DNA of 64,000 bases from Lepidonotus clava (GCA_936440205.1 OW387145.1:32553075-32617074), one strand, 5' to 3'. Shown: positions 25,180-37,271, numbered from the stretch's first letter. Notes: generated by a model not told the origin, from the letters alone. Translations and numbers: made by a program.

Positions 25180-25590
25180 CACCTCACAGCCTCACCCCCT
25201 CACCACCTTCCCATGTACACCAACTTTCACTGCAACTAAAGTCTCCCATCAGCAGTATTCTAACCAGTGTCTATTCGAATCAGACTTTTTTTTTAAAAAC
25301 AGAATCTACAAAATCATGTAAATTTATTTTTTACCCTTTTTAACCCATTTGCTGCCCTCATGTTGCCCTTTTTTTCTCACCCCCTCACCACCTCCCCTCA
25401 CCTTACCACCACACTCCCCATCCCTCCCACACCCCCCAACTTTCACTCCACCAAACCTCCCAGCACCAGTATTCCAACCAGTGCCTATTCAAATCAGCCT
25501 CTTTTTGACAAAATCTACAAAATCATGTAAATTTATTTTTTACCCCTTTTTACCCATTCATCCCCTCATGTTGCCCTTTCTGACAACTAA
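25180..25590 (+). repeat. Tandem duplication, unit about 216 bp
   Basis: CAACTTTCAC begins at 25221 and 25437. Both copies then share AGTATTC(T/C)AACCAGTG, CTACAAAATCATGTAAATTT and ATGTTGCCCTTT. Divergence is mainly substitutions and poly-T length, so the duplication is moderately old. The flanking C-rich, CACCCC-type sequence is also shared. Confidence 0.8.
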
Positions 25591-26910
25591 TGGACATAAA
25601 GGGGTTACCATGCTATAGACTCCGGTGCTGAGAGGTGTCCGACCAGATTAGCTGCCACAGAGAAGAAAAAAGGGCCCCTTCAGCGCACCTGGCAGTGGCA
25701 CTGATGCGAGTTTTCTTTACACACTTTTTTCTAGCCAATGGATGTTGTTTCCATGCCAAGAATGCACAATAACTATTCATTTCCCTGAGTGAATGCCGCC
25801 AGAGTGCAACAGCCTCCCCTGACTCCGTTCACGTAATACTCCCAGAACATAAGCCAATTTATCACAAAAGAGTAAAACAGCCTCTTGATTCAGGCTTCTG
25901 TAAAATCAAACAATAATCCATCACCCCTTTCCTCACAGTAAATTCTCACCATGAATTAAAAACTAAGATTGCTGCTCAATATACTTTTCAAATTTCACTT
26001 TTCAAAGTAAAGATGTAATGTTAGAGAAAAGTAGAAAACATTGTATTTGTTCTAACGCAGCAACTGGTTTTCGTTTCATTTTCTTGGTTCTTGAGGTGGC
26101 ATTTCAGATATGTTCACGTGTCTCTCCCGTCAAAGTAGCATTCTGTTGTCTACCCTGCCGTCATCAGCTGACAACATATAACTCTATACCTCAGATATAA
26201 CTAGGCCAGTCAGCAATGCTTTTTTTGCAGTTTGTTTGGTCATAACTCATTGTTGAATGCACTGAACAACTGCGTGAACGACCCTTCATACACAGTAAAA
26301 ACTAAAGTAACTGAATTGTTAAAATATTCAAAATAAAAGGTATTGAATTATTTTTTTCAATTAACGGTGATGTTATGATTAGGATTAATTGTAACTTAGT
26401 AACTGACTTATACTGGTCTTATGTATAGGAGTAATAAATGTCTCCTTCTACATGAGAAATACATAATAGAATACATGAAAAGAAATATTGTTTAAAGTTT
26501 AAACATGAATATGTAATTTAGTAAGGAACGTCTCAAGGGGATTGCAAAAGGGAAAACAGCCTCACTTTTTGTTATCTTTCTGAATCTAGTTTCAAAATAC
26601 GTTTTACTGAACTGCCAACAGAATCCACGCACTCAACACCTTCGGATGTTGATGACCTTTTTCCATTTCCAATTTGGCCGACAAGTTGTTTTGAGCTCAG
26701 GTTCACCCGTTAAAACGGAGATCCTTCAACACTTTCTTAAACAGGCAATACTCAGGTTCGTGCCCAGGCATGCAAAGGCAGTTAGTGAAATCCGAATTTG
26801 AATGTTGGATTTTCCATGTGAGTTTACCTTCTGTTCACCTGAGGTGTCTGGGGGTAAAAAGTGATGAAGTTCATTAAAGTCCTGGGGTGTTGGGAGTGTA
26901 TAAGTGTGAG
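25591..26910. other. Intronic stretch
   Basis: No exon recognised. About 25690-25930 has mixed composition with CCAAT- and AACAATAATCC-type words and could be a conserved element; 26200-26560 is AT-rich. Confidence 0.35.
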
Positions 26911-27284
26911 TGACTCAGCAGGATTGAGCTGCTCGGAGATGAGCTGCTCAGAAATGAGCTAACCATTTATCCACTGGATCCTGGACCACCCCTCAGATCC
27001 AACCACCCCAGGGAGTGTATGGAGAGTACTTTACCCTGCTTACCACCACTGGATGAGCAGCTCAGGCCCAGTTACCTGGAGCTGCTCCAAGAGTCACACC
27101 TGAGAAACCATCAGTGACACGGCCAACTCAGATGAAAGGCGCCGACAACATCCATCATCCAGGTACACCAGGTGAGAGCCACTGGATGATGAGCAACTCA
27201 CTGGAGGAGGAGGTGGAGGAAGAGGAGCTAGGAGCAACTCACAGACTCACTCGCAAACCCCTATGCACCCACTCCGAGCAGCTC
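26911..27284. promoter_or_regulatory. Dense GAGCWGCTC cluster
   Basis: The richest cluster of the word. Exact copies lie at 26926, 26941, 27055, 27079 and 27276 (each 9 bp), with one-mismatch copies GAGCAACTC at 27190 and 27235 and a truncated GAGCT at 26956. TGACTCAGCA (an AP-1/Maf-type half palindrome) lies just upstream at 26911-26920. Extended flanks read TGAGCTGCTC(A/G)G or TGAGCAGCTCAG, so the palindrome may reach 11 bp. A homotypic cluster of this kind is a hallmark of an enhancer; the binding factor is unknown to me. Confidence 0.4.
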
Positions 27285-29129
27285 ACGCCTGGGGGGATGA
27301 CTTGACTTAAAAATACCCATATGTGTGTGTTTGGGTTTCAAAAATGAACCCTTTCGGAAGGACTTTGTCAATGCCAAAAACATGTACTTATAAGGAAGTG
27401 ATTATGCATCAAAAGACAACCTTAGAGAATGACTATAATACAAACCTATAGACTTAGAATCCCTGAGCTACAGTTTTGGTAGTGCTTGTGATGCTTATAG
27501 TGATAAAAGAATTATGGTGCAACTCTGCATTTCTTGGGTCAGTTTTAGATGCCCTGTTAGTAAGGGGGTACTTCTTAAAATGACACCCATATGGAGTGGC
27601 CCATGCTATTTTGACACCCTTTGTAAGTGAAAGTAGGGCCACTCATTTCACTCTCTCCAAGCTGAAAAAGGACCCTTGTCGTTCCCTTTTCGACACACAC
27701 ATCCGGCCGGCCGACTTACCATGAAGTCACCCCCAGGAGCTCAGGCCAAAGGGATGCGCCATTAATTTCATTGCTTTTCCTCCTGGGCTGGCACTGTGAC
27801 TCCAGACAGTTGATGAGGCCAGCATTCATTGGACTGATAGGACAGGCAGGCCCACCTGTGGCATGGAGAGAGTCTGTGAAACCTATTACCTTGATGGGGA
27901 AGGATACACGTGTCTAAATGGTTCCCACCTCTCCTTAGAACAGACTCACAGAGCCATCTGCAATAGTCTGAATACCAAACACACCCAGTAGCGTTTGGAC
28001 AGTAATGTTCTCTAGGAACAACCTATCAGTACACGTAGTACCTCAGTGCGATATCCTAACCGCTTTTTATCTGTTAGGGGCATTATTCCGACTCTGGTTT
28101 CCCCTTTGAAGTATACACAGGTAGACTAGAATATAGAGTACATATGTTAGTGCCCCTGCACCGACCTTTTCCTAAATCTCGTTTTTCTTGATACACCTCA
28201 ACAACATGACGCCAGTCCGACCAAAACTTATTCGCAAGGCATCATAGGCTGATGGGGCCTGAACTAGCACGGGACTACTTTTCTTTCACACATAACAATC
28301 ATCGAATACTTTTTTAGAATGCTACCTGGTGATATCTTTGTAGCTTGTATTGAAATCTCCCTGATAAGAAATATCGTCACTGTCTGTGTCTTGACAGTAG
28401 CCGAAAGCGCCCTTTCGTCATTGCGAACCAGACAAAGTAAAAATGTGGTCTATTATAATTATTCAGCATGAAGGATATACTCAGTTACCACAGAAAGAGA
28501 GAACATAAATACCATTCTGTTATAGTAGAGGGGATAACAAAAACTAATGATGGATAGCTATAGGGTATTTCTAGAGGGAGGATATGCCAATCAAAAAGAT
28601 AACAAGGGGTGTAAATACGAGGAGGAAGAATCTGAATATGACCACCATTCCAACCACTGCATGAAAGCCTAAAAAAATGCGTTGCTCTCATTTTTTCGCA
28701 TACCATTTTGGGCTTGAAGTAGTCCATGTATCTCCGGTCTTAAGACAATGAGATAATTGAGAGTTTCTTTCCCTCATGTGTAATCAAATGTATTTCTTGC
28801 GGTATCTTTTGCCTTCTATTGCTTAATTATCTATGCTGCGCCGATAGTCACCAATAAAGTTGTGTGTTACCAAAATGGACATCCAAAATGGGCAAAAATA
28901 ACACTTGAATGTACTTCAAATAAAACAAAAAGTAAAATTTCGGCTGTTCATGTTCTATCAGGTCTATGACATCATGATTTGCAGTTATTTTTTGCAACGT
29001 TATGACGACAAGAGGTAAATTATTATACGACTTTTTTTTCACTTTGAAAGGATATTGTACGAAATTCTTTCCCCATTGAGAATACCCTGCCTTTACCGTT
29101 CCACCCCTACCAAGGCTAGTTGGATCCTA
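27285..29129. other. Intronic stretch
   Basis: No exon recognised. The segment around 27700-27960 is of mixed composition and lacks repeats; it is a candidate conserved element only by appearance. Confidence 0.35.
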
Positions 29130-29353
29130 AAGGCCATGATCCACGTTGCGATTTTGGGCCGATTTTGGGCCGATTTTGAAAATCGGTTTGTTAAATAATA
29201 ATTTTTCTTTTACAACATACACTTTTCCAAAGGGTTTAGAATTATACTTATTAGAAACATTGTATTTTCATTGGGAAGATTGATTCCAAATATGTGAAAA
29301 ATGCATGAGAAGAAAATTGGTCGGCCCAAAATCGCAACGTGGATCATGGCCTT
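29130..29353. mobile_element. TA-flanked MITE, family 1, copy 1
   Basis: The left terminus AAGGCCATGATCCACG and the right terminus (its exact complement, CGTGGATCATGGCCTT) form a TIR that extends into GATTTTGGGCCGA. TA dinucleotides flank both ends (29128-29129 and 29354-29355). The 224-bp element has no coding capacity and contains GATTTTGAAAATC-type palindromic sequence. TA target duplication is usual for Tc1/mariner-type MITEs. A second copy lies at about 36840-37064. Confidence 0.8.
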
Positions 29354-29355
29354 TA

Positions 29356-29555
29356 AGCGCCATACCCACTAGGCGATTTGGGCTTGGTCACCCGTCAGTA
29401 TGGTGTATTGATATATGCATGCTTGATCTGAATCGCACGGAAAATTGCCTGACGATTTGCCCGAAGATTTGCCTGACGATTTTATTAAACATGTTCATTT
29501 CAATATAGCATACTGACGGGCGACGAAGCCAAAATAGCCTAGTGGGTATGGGGCT
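29356..29555. mobile_element. TA-flanked MITE, family 2, copy 1
   Basis: The left terminus AGCGCCATACCCACTAGG matches the complement of the right terminus (AGCCCCATACCCACTAGG). A second, inner inverted pair reads CCCGTCAGTATG against CATACTGACGGG. It lies directly against the family-1 element, sharing the TA at 29354-29355, and TA follows at 29556-29557. It is 200 bp long, with no open frame of interest. A related copy lies at 63336-63552. Confidence 0.8.
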
Positions 29556-29795
29556 TATGACGATGGACCAGGCCATACCTGGACAGGTGTGACAGGTGGC
29601 CCTAAACAGGTAATAACTACCTGCTCACCTGTACCTGCCAGACTAAGCCCACAGAAAGGTGATCTAAAGGGACAGCCGCCTTTTGTGGCAGGACGGAAGG
29701 AGGGAGGGGTGGGTGAGGGCAAAAAGCCAAGGAGGGGCCAAAGAGAGACTCGGGTGTGCAATTAGGATTGGGTTAATCCTCCAGGTACCTCCTGG

Positions 29796-30270
29796 CTCCT
29801 AAATGTGCCATTTGACTCCTAAATGTACCATCATAATGTGCCTTTTGACTCCTAAATGTACCATCATAATGTGCTTTTTGACTCCTACATGTGCCATTGT
29901 AATGTGCCTTTTGACTCTTAAATGTGCCATCATAATGTGCCTCTTGACTCCTAAATGTGCCATCATAATGTGCGCCTTTTGACTCCTAAATGTGCCATCA
30001 TAATGTGCCTTTTGACTCCTAAATGTGCCATTATAATGTGCCTTTTGACTCCTAAATGTGCCATCATAATGTGCCTTTTGACTCCTAAATGTGCCATCAT
30101 AATGTGCCTTTTGACTCCTAAATGTGCCATCATAATGTGCCTTTTGACTCATAAATGTGCCGTTGTAATGTGTCTCTTGAATCCTTAATGTGCTATCATA
30201 ATGTCCTCTTGGCTCCTAAATATGACATCATTATCCTTATGTTTCTCCTGACTCATAAATGTGCCATCAT
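29796..30270 (+). repeat. 33-bp minisatellite, about 14 copies
   Basis: The unit is CTCCTAAATGTGCCATCATA followed by ATGTGCCTTTTGA. The central copies are nearly identical and the edges are diverged, as expected of an array homogenised from the middle. Because 33 is a multiple of three, long repetitive open frames appear on both strands; they are not genes. Confidence 0.92.
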
Positions 30271-31800
30271 AGGCCCAAGGTTCTGCAGGGAGTATAAGAG
30301 GTAACATTGAGCAGAGTTTGATAGTGAATTCCTCCGCTTCCATCTACTATGTGTAGGCTATAACATTTATGTTATGTAAGGATTAAAGCTGTGACTGCAG
30401 GAAACCTTTATTCTAATGGGATACTCTGGTGAAGCTTTGTAAACAGCAAGGACTGCCCTTGGAGAAGTGTTTCTCTGATCTGCTAATGTTAAAAGGAAGG
30501 ATTAGGCATTCTTTTTACTATTCATGTTCATATAAAGCCATTTCTGTATTGCTTCTGGGATTGGATTTGCTTTAGATTAGAAAATAATCGATATTCTAAA
30601 AGATAAAGAATACATAATGATGAACAGCTATTTCAGCTACTTCCGAAAGTGCTGAATCAGCATTTATCAGTTTTATTTATTAGCATTTTTAATAAGCAAC
30701 AAGATGAGCAAAGTTTTTGCTTCTCTGATATTGCAATAAACTGTTCACACGTTGACACCCAAGGCGATAGCATAGTTTTTTCAGCAACCATTAGTGCCAT
30801 AAGCTTGACATATTTTGCCACATTATATTATTACAAATTATACTGGTGGCCAACACTAATGTTTTAAACGGACAAACAACACATACAGACAGCTGCTTCA
30901 ATCAAATTAAGTGTACACTAGCTTTGCTGAATGGGAAAAAACGGAGCCAATGTTGAACGCAGCACTTTGTTAGTTTTGCGTTGATGTTTGAGGGTCATAA
31001 ATCCTTCTTTTCCGTCTGAAACATTTCCAATGAAATAGGGCTTTGTAAACTACGATCAAAAGACGACTATTTTGACTTCATGTATTCTCTCATATGTATT
31101 AGTCCTATTTAGTTGTATCAAACGTGCCATGATTATATTCACAGGCCTCTCCTAATATGAAAATGGTATTGTTAGGTTAAGAAATGCTTAGGTATCATTT
31201 TTACAAAAGTGTATTTCAAAAGTAATGTCTTTGTTTCATAATATTATGTCGTCCTGTTGGTTCTGTTAAAGTATCCTATATATGAACAGAGTTTCTAAAC
31301 TCCCATCATGTGCCTCCAACTTTCAAGTACTTTACTTTCCAACACTTTTCTTTCGAGCCCTACAAAATAACCCACATACCTCTTTAAATTGACTGAAAGA
31401 AGTACCCCAATTTAATGTTATTATACATTGGTTCTATCCTAAAAGGCTTTGGTAGTACTCTCACAAAGTTAAAAAGAAAGTAATTGAATGATAGAATGGG
31501 AAAAAAAACTATAATTGCTTTTAGAGGATTGCTATGCAGTAATGGAAATTACTCCTCAATCAGACCGAAGTAAAGCCGAAAAAAAACGAGCAAATTATGT
31601 ACCTATTAAGCAAAAGTGATCCCTGCACTTTGCTTACGGGCCATTTAATTGTGTTGTTCGGAGGAGAGGATACAAGACCATCAATAATAGTTTGTTTTTT
31701 TTGTCTTTCCACTGAGAAACTCCTATCGACCAATCTTGTTTGGCAGTGAGCAACCTTCCCAAGCATAAATAAAACAGCTGCGATTGTTGACCGTTATCAC
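30271..31800. other. Intronic stretch
   Basis: AT-rich non-coding sequence; nothing recognised. Confidence 0.5.
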
Positions 31801-31801
31801 C

Positions 31802-31857
31802 ATGGGACAACACCTTGACTTTGACCTCATGACCTCAGTCCTGACCTCTAAAGGTCA
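31802..31857. promoter_or_regulatory. Nuclear-receptor half-site cluster
   Basis: TGACCT occurs at 31822-31827, 31830-31835 and 31842-31847, and AGGTCA at 31852-31857. The first two form a direct repeat with a 2-bp spacer (DR2); the last two form an everted repeat with a 4-bp spacer (ER4). An ATG in good context (ACCATGG, 31802) opens 58 codons that end at a GTGGGA donor-like site at 31976, with a TATA-like word about 35 bp upstream, so part of a first exon is an alternative reading; I think the half-site arrangement is the stronger signal. Confidence 0.35.
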
Positions 31858-31986
31858 TGGGATCCCGAGCGACCTCCCTAGGCTTCCCTTGAATCCCCTT
31901 TGGATCCAGTCAACAATTTCCCTGGATTCCAAGCAGGCGTGGCCCTTGGAAGAATCATCGGTGACTCTGGGCCAGGTGGGAATTTA

Positions 31987-32199
31987 GAGCTGCTCAGAGC
32001 AATAGCATCTGGCAGGGAAGGGTTACAAATTAGGCAGGGGACATAGGGAATTTGTTTGAGAGCTCCTAATAGCCATTGTTCCAGTGTCCCCAGCAGCCAT
32101 GCTCCAGTGAGGTCTGATAGAGTAGTGATTGGGTGGGAGGCTCACTGTGAGGGATCCGGAGGAAGAAGAGCTGCTCCAAGACCTGCTCCCGAGCTGCTC
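31987..32199. promoter_or_regulatory. GAGCTGCTC triplet
   Basis: Exact GAGCTGCTC copies at 31987-31995, 32168-32176 and 32191-32199, with related ACCTGCTCC and CAGCTCATT words between and after the last two. Confidence 0.35.
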
Positions 32200-34090
32200 T
32201 CAGCTCATTCTGCGTGTAATATAGGAGAAAGGGGAGGACAGCCTCCTGGGGTTCACCAGGAGGCATCATCTGTTACACCTCCTGCTGCTGAAGTGACAGT
32301 TTCTCCGTTTCCCCACACCGTATAGGGTCCCATGGGGTCAGGGGCAGAAACCATAGCTCTATATCTAAGCCAGGGAAACCTTGAAATGTGGTATCTGGAC
32401 GTCTTCCTTCCATTTGGTGTTATCATACAGTTCTGGACTTCGATTGATCTTTATTTTGCACAATTTTTACTATGATTTTGGTTGAAAAATGTCCTTTGTT
32501 TACAAATTATGTAAACATTTTTATCTTTTCTTCAACTGTTTTCTCTATAACTAATACTGAGAGTATATTTAGGGCATAATATAACATATAGAACTCTTCG
32601 GCCAGTGCACTTCACAGTCAGAAAGCCGTAATATCCGCCTTCCTTGGGTGACACACCAGCTTAGAATAATTTTCACCGAGCCAGCCATAGCCACCGTTAT
32701 TTAAAACTTTCTACATATATGGATACTTCAGCTAATAGCCTGTTCACATGAAGTGCACTTGATTATGGTTTAGAAGGTATTTATTATTTGACGTCGCTAG
32801 ACACTGCAACAATAGTTTATGAATAATCCATTAGCACGTATTTAGAGCATATTGAGTGTTTGTGTTTCTCATCAAATCCATTAGGTACTTATTTGCCAGC
32901 AGAAATTTGTTACTCACTTTCAAAATAATTATGTTTAGTGTCTTGAATAATGCGGAATGTCTGAGTTTGCACCAATAGAGCCGATAGAGAATTTGCATTA
33001 TTCTATGTTAACTTTGATATAATATCACTGGAATACCTCACTTTGGCAGCTATCTTTATCGGTGTTCCTTCGTATACATCTTACGTATCATTATTGATGA
33101 TGTTATCTAAAACTAGAAATGATTATGTCTTCCGGGAAGGCAATCCATTCGGCAACAATGGCATGGAAAGGACACATGGGTAGCATATGCCACTCGGCTT
33201 TTTTCTTGGTGTCTTTCTCTTCTCTGGACCAAAGCTTCCTTGATGCAAGGGGATGGGGGTATATGTAGTATACCTCATATGATCGCCACCGCAATAAAAC
33301 CAGCAGAAGCGGATGTCGATGGCTATCGGAGAATGCGCACCAACCCTCCCATAATACGCATTTCTTATTGGTTAAGACCACCGCATGACAGATTCTGGGA
33401 ACTACCCCAATTCCTAGAAATCCACCAGCTTAGGATGAAATATGGACCTTTCAAATGCATCAATATGAGTATGATAGACATCAAATTAACTGATACGTAT
33501 CTGATTGAACGTAAAAATACCAATCAGATCCTCCTTCCATCTCCCATCAGTACATTTCGAATTACCAGCCAAAAATATGATTCAGCTTGTAGCAATTAGC
33601 AGTAAATTGTGCTTTCTTTGACAGGCAATCCCTTAATTGTATCACTTCATTTTGTTAATTGCTATCGTAGGGCCATTGAAGCAGCGGATCACGAAGACAC
33701 GTCATTTGGACTGTTATTGTAATTGCAACTTGAGAAATATACAACAAAAGCAATATGATTACTTAGATAAACGCCTATAGGGTGTTCTCATATCAGTATG
33801 GGTAGCTGAGGCTGGCTCTTCAAGAAGCATTTAAGAATGGGGGCTATAAAAATCTCAGCCCCCAAGGTTGTGTTGGTATCTAACGAAGCATACTCCTTTA
33901 CACGTTGGTCCCCGCCACTCCACAGGCAGGGGCTAGATTTACTACAGTAAGGTTAACCAGGAACATAAGCATAAGTCATTTCCAGCTCACCAGTCATAGA
34001 CATTTCTTAAAAGGCTTAGGTAAATGGTGTTTTCCTATGTCCTCGGTAGGGGAAAGCTCCGCCCATGGCAAGCTGTATTAGACACTCTGA
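32200..34090. other. Intronic stretch
   Basis: No exon recognised. The plus-strand open frame at 33240-33599 (119 codons) lacks splice borders and recognisable motifs and is overlapped by a minus-strand frame. Confidence 0.4.
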
Positions 34091-34214
34091 TGGGACTGTG
34101 TCCTGGGGAGAGGAGCTTCTGTGGGACTGTGTCCTGGGGAGAGGCGCTTCTATGGGACTGTGTCCTGGGGAGAGGAGCTTCTATGGGACTGTGGCCTGGG
34201 GAGAGGAGATTCTG
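34091..34214 (+). repeat. 31-bp minisatellite, 4 copies
   Basis: TGGGACTGTGTCCTGGGGAG plus AGGAGCTTCTA, starting at 34091, 34122, 34153 and 34184. Only a few substitutions separate the copies. Confidence 0.92.
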
Positions 34215-35803
34215 TACAGTGTGGATAAAAACACTGGGGATCCACATTAGCTAATACGCAACAGGCCTAGCCGTTTAGAATAATTATATACACCACACAA
34301 AGGAAAGAAAATTGCAGAGGTATTACTGAAAGGAGTCTGATTGAAAGGCAAATTACTCTCTATTCGTTTGAGAAGGATATGGTGAAAAAGTCCTTGTATG
34401 TTTTAACACTGGCTTAAAGTCACCTTCCTCAAATCATTTGGTTAAATGCACCAGTTTTCTTTGGCCATTCAAAAAGAAAATATCCTGGAGGTACGTTTAA
34501 TAATAGATGCTGTTGTTCCGTTTTCAATCAAATAGCAGAGCGGAGTGGTAGCGGGCTTGACCTAGATCCAATATAGACCACCGTCGTATAGTTTCTATAT
34601 GCATCACTGCCAAATGTACAAATAAATCACCCTCTAAACTACCACGAAATCAGCCAGTACTGTATCAATAGTGAGGTACAATGGGTTATGATCGATATAT
34701 CAGTGACAATCTCAGTAGCATGCTCATCAATAATTTTGGTTGGAAATTAGAGATAATGAACAAGTGGGGTCCATACTTTATTCTTGGCAGCCACCATCTG
34801 CAGGCTCCACACACTACCCGCATTGATTTTCTCCAACATACCCCAAGTATATTACAAAGCAAGATGACAGATCTAAAAATAAGTAGAATAGAGAGGGCTA
34901 TTAGAATCAGCAAGAGACTTTGATTTATATTCCATAAGTGTATCATAATTTATAAAATTACCTCAGTTTCTTCAGCAATGCTTCTTATTCCAAATAAAAA
35001 CGGTGCTTGCATTTCGCTGTAGGCGCACTAACAAAATGAATAATCATTCGGTGTATTTTTTTCAGGGGGAAATATGCTAATGCTAGTGATCATGATATTC
35101 CCTGTGGGGGTAGTGCTGGCTGGAATGAGCTGTGAGATCACAGGTTGCCTTATCTTTAAGCTTGGCTTATTTTCTGTAATGGGCGATTCCACGGTCCAAG
35201 GGATTTTATACTAACCTGTGAAGATGCCTTGCCTCCCATAGATTCTACTCCACTTCCTGCACAGTAAAGGCAACCATAAAGGGGAACATTTTAACACCTA
35301 ATAAGTAGAGTTTTTTTCTCTTTTCCACTCCTTTCATCTTTAGGAATACACACAGAATCTGTTCTCAAAGTTTGATCAACATACATCAACCATCCACTTA
35401 TATCATAATATCATAATGCACATAACAAACAGGTTTTTAGGTTTATGAGCCTACTCCAATAAGCTGATAAAGAAACTAATTATCCCTAAACACATTTTGA
35501 AGTCTATAGAGAGTTTTAAGGTTTTCCAATGATGTTCTATGAAGGCCTACTGTCAGCACACCTTTATAAGACCTAGCCAATGATGTCTTAAAGCACTGTT
35601 ACCTTTGTGGTAACCCTACAGTGCACCTGTTGATAGGTAGGATAACAGACTCAGACCACTCAATGCACCTGCATCCACCCCTGAACAATAACAGAAATTC
35701 TTTGCAGTCATTTAAATGTTATACATGATATATTCGCTACTCCCACCTATGCTAAGTGCATCGGGTAGGATGGAATGTTGCTTCAAGGGAAACAGCCCTA
35801 GCC
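34215..35803. other. Intronic stretch with one exon-like segment
   Basis: 35066-35143 follows a good acceptor (GTGTATTTTTTTCAG) and has one open frame over 78 bp with a hydrophobic peptide (MLMLVIMIFPVGVVLAGM), but the donor (GTTGCC) is weak and the phase (1 in, 1 out) does not fit after the exon at 14792. I leave it unassigned. Elsewhere nothing is recognised. Confidence 0.35.
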
Positions 35804-35905
35804 TATATGTATGGTTTAGTGGTTAGCATACCAACAAGTCCTAAGGTCTGAATCTTACCTACTACCTGGGCGATGCAAAATACCCCTGCGTGGTTAAAAC
35901 CCACA
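35804..35905 (+). mobile_element. tRNA-derived SINE-like fragment
   Basis: TTTAGTGGTTAGCAT (about 35815-35829) matches the A box of a Pol III promoter as in many tRNAs, and GGTCTGAATCT (about 35846-35856) is a diverged B box. No clean acceptor stem can be folded, so this is not an intact tRNA gene; a decayed tRNA-derived SINE head is more likely. No poly-A tail or flanking duplication was identified. Confidence 0.4.
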
Positions 35906-36839
35906 GAAATAACTTGGCTACTGTTTTTCAATCATTTTAAGCCACTGGTTTAGTTCCTTTGTGTTATTTCAGCAATACTGGCCCAATGCCACCTGTTACA
36001 ATGGTGAAGCATTATCATCTCTTTGGGCGGTTCATTTCTTAAGAAAACAGCTCCCAGTCTCACGTGGGTGGTAGTCTATTATGTGCCATATTACTTGCTA
36101 TAACACCTCCCTCGCCACCCCAAGCTAGACTCAATAGGTAGGTCAGAGACCCAACCGACATGGACTCTGTTAACAAATTTCACCTAAAAGCTAATTGATT
36201 TACCTACTATTACATATCCCTTATACATAACTATACTGAGAGGTTGTTCCAAAGAGAAACATGATAAAGGTATATAGCTTTGATTCAACTATAAAAAAAG
36301 TATATACTTTTGATTAAACTATGATTTGTGGTGGTTCAAAAAGTTGTCTGACATTTTGATCCGTTATTAGTGAATTAGTAAGTCTATTGCAATAATAAAA
36401 TCTGTTATGATATTTACTAAGGAAAAACATGAATACATGGTCTCCTAATGTAATACACGTTATAAAACAGTTGCTTAATAAAAAAACGTTTTATTTCATT
36501 AATGACCATTTTAACGTATGTTCTCTTTATATATCTACATTCTCAAATGACATATTTTATTAGTTATATACAGGTGTTAAACCAACAAGGGGAACAAACA
36601 AACGTGACCCATGTCCAAGTGACGACTTCTCACGTCATTCTAAAGAAGTAAGAACTCCTGTCGAACCTGTTGCCAAGATGACAAGGGTTATCCAAGTAAA
36701 TGTTGATGGCAAAATGAGATAACAGTCAGAAGGGACAGGTATGTGGGGTGACTGCCCCATCAGCCAAGAGCCTTGGTGCAGAGATCTGGGAACTGACGTA
36801 TGACTCTGTGACCCTATAATGATGGTTGGGTCGACTCTC
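35906..36839. other. Intronic stretch
   Basis: AT-rich; nothing recognised. Confidence 0.5.
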
Positions 36840-37064
36840 AAGGGGGTGATCCACGATGCGATTTTTTGGCCGATTTTGAACCGATTTTGAAAATCGGTTT
36901 GTTAAATAATAGTTTTTCTTATAAAATATACAATTTCCCAAAGAGTTCGGAATAATCCATATCAGAAACATTGTTTATACACAAGGAAAATTCATTCCAA
37001 ATATGTGAAAAAAGCATGAGAAGAAAATCGGTTGGGGTTTTGTCATATCATGGATCATGGCCTT
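36840..37064. mobile_element. MITE family 1, copy 2
   Basis: Same family as the element at 29130: the left part reads GTGATCCACGATGCGATTTT, the interior shares AAAATCGGTTTGTTAAATAA and TTCCAAATATGTGAAAAA, and the right terminus ends TGGATCATGGCCTT. Divergence from copy 1 is moderate, and the left terminus and TA are degraded. As in copy 1, another TIR element follows immediately. Confidence 0.75.
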
Positions 37065-37271
37065 CACACTGTACGACTTGGTCTGCGATTTCAACCAGAT
37101 TTGGTGATATTACAGACAATCCACATACAGGAGTGATATTATTATTATTAAAAATTGGCAATTTAGACTGTCTTACATGCATGTATAACAGAAATGTTTA
37201 TCTCTAATATGTGCGACTTCTCTGTGTCATCTTCATATCACAGCTAAAGTCGTATAGTGTAATACCGCCTT
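37062..37271. mobile_element. MITE family 3 abutting family 1
   Basis: Left TTCACACTGTACGACTT matches the complement of the right side, ATTACACTATACGACTT (the right terminus continues to the TTAA at about 37269-37272). It is about 210 bp, non-coding. The left end runs straight on from the family-1 terminus, so one element probably inserted at the edge of the other. Confidence 0.6.

Noticed and set aside
29799-30152. 117-codon repetitive reading frame
   Set aside because: It is the 33-bp minisatellite read in frame; opposite-strand frames look equally open.
33240-33599. 119-codon open frame
   Set aside because: A few frames of this length are expected by chance; no recognised domain or splice borders.
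35066-35143. 78-bp exon-like segment with a hydrophobic frame
   Set aside because: Good acceptor but weak donor, and its phase cannot follow the exon at 14792; chance is likely.
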